Shown here: positions 62,190-64,000 of the stretch, piece by piece
Position numbering within the stretch: the first letter of the stretch is position 1
Layout: every line of letters starts with the position of its first letter
NCBI RefSeq assembly: GCF_032399705.1
Contig: NZ_CP135922.1
Coordinates: 6,448,001 to 6,512,000 of the forward strand
DNA: 64,000 nt
Direction of reading: 5' to 3'
From: Paenibacillus sp. BIC5C1
GTDB taxonomy: Bacteria; Bacillota; Bacilli; Paenibacillales; Paenibacillaceae
Made by a program: the position numbers and the translations under genes
Notes under the pieces: model-generated
What the model was told of the DNA's origin: nothing
Database searches by the model: none
The model's input: only the letters and a program-made list of their open reading frames with translations

Positions 62190-63737
62190 CTAGGGCACTT
62201 TCTTGTACTCGGAAGGGGAGAAACCCGTGTATTTTTTGAACATTTTGCTAAAATACGGCCAATTGGAGCCAAAACCCGTCTGTTCGGCAAGCCAGGATAC
62301 GGTACAGTTTCCGTCCTGCTCCAGCAGCTCCAATGCTCTTTGGATGCGGTAACTTAACACATAATTGGTGAATTTCTCACCTGTTTCTTTTTTGAACATT
62401 TTACCAATGTAGTCCGGGTTCATATATATTTCTCCGGCGATGGACTGGAGCGTCAGTGTTTCGTCCCTGTAGCGCTTCTCTACGATCTGCTTCACACTGC
62501 CCACCATCTGTGATTGTCTGGAGCGGTGTTGTTCGTAGCGACGCAGCGTAATTTCCTTGGCAACGGCAAGCAGAAACTGTTGAAAGGAATACAACGTGCT
62601 GGATTCAATCATACCTGGCAACTGGTCCATATACCTTTTCATCTCGGTAGAGCCGCTGAGCCGAATCATTTCCATAAATATTTGAATAAGATAGGACTTC
62701 GTTTGAGATATATCGTATCGCAAGTCAGCGAGCAGCTGAAACACTCTGTTCAACTCTGTTCCGGCTTCCTGCCAGTGTCCAGCCTTGATCGCCGTAGCCA
62801 TCCGCTCTGGATCATATTCGAATTCAGGAAGAGTCCGCTCGCCTGGCGAGTAGACATCCCGCTCCATAATAAGACTGCCTTCACCGAGGTAAAAGCGGTA
62901 ATTGAGATAGACTAGCGTCTGCATGTACAATTGCCGTGCCTGTGGAAGATCTCCTGGTTCGCTAAGAGCAATGGTGAGATCATCATGATAGTATCGGGTA
63001 AATGTGGCGCGGATCTCATCAATATTATGGAACAACTGCGGTTCAGACAACTTGTCCTCCATCATCAGTAACACATGACCTCCAACCGTGGTACTTAAGA
63101 TCGAATTATGAAAGATATCCTCGGCGATGTTCTTGACCGCGAACAAGTGCAAATACTCATGATCTCCCTCAATCTCTACCAACAGCAACCGCACACGCTG
63201 ATCCTGAAATTGTACATCGAACAGCTCCCCGAAATACTTCCATTCCTTGACCCCGTAAGTTCTGTTAGTGACCAGCTCCTTAAGAAAATACTCCTTGGCA
63301 TGCGGTAACACACGCTCCAGATTATATTGTATCGACTGTACAAAACGCTCCTGATCCGTCCACTCCCGCTTCTCACTAACCAGTTCACCAATGGCCTGTA
63401 CGAGATGCTCCTCACTGCAGGGCTTGAGCAGATAATGCTTCACGCCATACTGCATCGCTGTCTTCGCATATTCGAATTCCGTGAACCCTGTGAGCAGGAT
63501 AAACGAGACATCTGGATACTTCTCCGCCACAGCTTCAACCAGCTGTAACCCATCCATTCCCGGCATGCGAATGTCCGAAATGATAATATCTGGACGCTGC
63601 TGTTCTATAAAAGATAACGCTTCCAATCCATCCTGCGCAATGCCGATCAGCTCTGTCCCCAATTGGGACCAGTTCACGACACTGGAGATCCCATCTGAGA
63701 TGATAAATTCATCATCGACCAGCAATATTTTGTACAT
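62190..63737 (-). CDS. YesN-type response regulator with AraC output domain, second system
   Basis: A 515-residue regulator. Residues 2-120 are a receiver with phosphorylation site D55 (IIISDIRMPG) and HYLLKPCSEEHL. A central region of about 280 residues is of unknown role. The C-terminal 100 residues are AraC-type helix-turn-helices (LQSIAGEIYMNPDYIGKMFKKETG, VSWLAEQTGFGSNWPYFSKMFKKYTG). ATG 63737 is preceded by AGGAGGGGG. It should be phosphorylated by the YesM-type kinase at 56570-58342 and activate the importer genes in between. Confidence 0.92.
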   Translation of the reverse strand: MYKILLVDDEFIISDGISSVVNWSQLGTELIGIAQDGLEALSFIEQQRPDIIISDIRMPGMDGLQLVEAVAEKYPDVSFILLTGFTEFEYAKTAMQYGVKHYLLKPCSEEHLVQAIGELVSEKREWTDQERFVQSIQYNLERVLPHAKEYFLKELVTNRTYGVKEWKYFGELFDVQFQDQRVRLLLVEIEGDHEYLHLFAVKNIAEDIFHNSILSTTVGGHVLLMMEDKLSEPQLFHNIDEIRATFTRYYHDDLTIALSEPGDLPQARQLYMQTLVYLNYRFYLGEGSLIMERDVYSPGERTLPEFEYDPERMATAIKAGHWQEAGTELNRVFQLLADLRYDISQTKSYLIQIFMEMIRLSGSTEMKRYMDQLPGMIESSTLYSFQQFLLAVAKEITLRRYEQHRSRQSQMVGSVKQIVEKRYRDETLTLQSIAGEIYMNPDYIGKMFKKETGEKFTNYVLSYRIQRALELLEQDGNCTVSWLAEQTGFGSNWPYFSKMFKKYTGFSPSEYKKVP

Positions 63738-63917
63738 CGTCCCCCTCCTCCTGCCTTTAACCATATCCATTCTATTATATGAGCATTATGCACAAATGGA
63801 GGGCAGAACGTTGAATGACATGGGATTGAACTATAACAAGTCGGATTTCTGAACATGTGTATCACATGCGAAGTTATTGGCTACCGAATCATGGTCTATG
63901 TTGTTCTTGGTTCAAAC

Positions 63918-63957
63918 CAAACAACCCCACCCTGCTACAGGGTGAAGTTTGTTTGCT
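63918..63957. terminator. Hairpin near the right edge, probable terminator
   Basis: AAACAA...CACCCTG pairs with CAGGGTG...TTTGTTT around a three-base loop CTA, with a small internal loop. It lies between the second regulator start and the window edge and probably ends a minus-strand gene beyond 64000. Confidence 0.55.
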
Positions 63958-64000
63958 GCTATGCAATTGCGGGCTATCTAGGTGACCCTATCTGCCCAGA

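Noticed and set aside
1..64000. Mobile elements, prophage, CRISPR or defence islands
   Set aside because: No transposase, integrase, phage structural gene, repeat-spacer array, restriction or toxin-antitoxin gene could be recognised anywhere in the window.

Overview
The window reads as chromosomal DNA of a Paenibacillus-like Bacillota. The basis is the mix of strong AAGGAGG-type ribosome binding sites, several YesM/YesN-type two-component systems beside sugar ABC transporters, an AraC/solute-binding-protein fusion of the Btr type, cre, Fur and LacI-type operators, and B. subtilis-like pairs (yvdTRS, yerO-swrC, yfmS). No transposase, integrase, phage gene, CRISPR array, rRNA or tRNA was seen. 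The species assignment is inference.

Layout. 1-159: end of a phospholipase D-like gene. 282-1560: TetR regulator plus a paired small multidrug resistance exporter, behind a palindromic operator. 1690-1824: tiny membrane protein. 2110-6316: TetR regulator and an RND exporter (swrC). 6691-8379: PucR-type regulator, convergent with a long minus-strand operon (20423 to 8384). That operon encodes an ABC importer, an aminotransferase, two different carbamoyl amidohydrolases, the two-subunit dihydropyrimidine dehydrogenase (PreT/PreA), a dihydropyrimidinase and an unrecognised 75-residue protein. Together they would import a pyrimidine or related ring compound, reduce it, open the ring, remove the carbamoyl group and transaminate the resulting beta-amino acid.

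20969-27828: two methyl-accepting proteins flanking moaA, then a LysE-type exporter divergent from a MocR-type regulator. 27942-36175 (minus): a sugar ABC importer without ATPase, its YesM/YesN two-component system, and a GH42 beta-galactosidase with a perfect cre site, divergent from an AraC regulator. 37427-45413: mobA, an MFS transporter, glnS, a DUF2164 protein, two GNAT acetyltransferases, an atypical SDR, and a MerR regulator fused to a methyltransferase. 45540-50147: a GH94 phosphorylase (probably 1,2-beta-oligoglucan phosphorylase) and its LacI regulator, with three matching operators. 50606-55148: Btr-type iron regulator, Fur-boxed siderophore-binding lipoprotein, and an exporter-type ABC protein. 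55293-63737 (minus): a second YesM/YesN system with an LplABC-like importer and an extra binding protein.

The most unusual items are: the MerR-methyltransferase fusion with its own MerR-type promoter; two copies of a structured intergenic repeat (16574-16690 and 39391-39543) with conserved ends and different internal hairpins; the pyrimidine operon with two non-homologous carbamoylases, a Ser in place of the usual catalytic Cys in PreA, and an orphan gene; an SDR lacking the YxxxK catalytic pair; and an iron locus pairing a siderophore-binding protein with an exporter-fold ABC protein instead of an importer permease.
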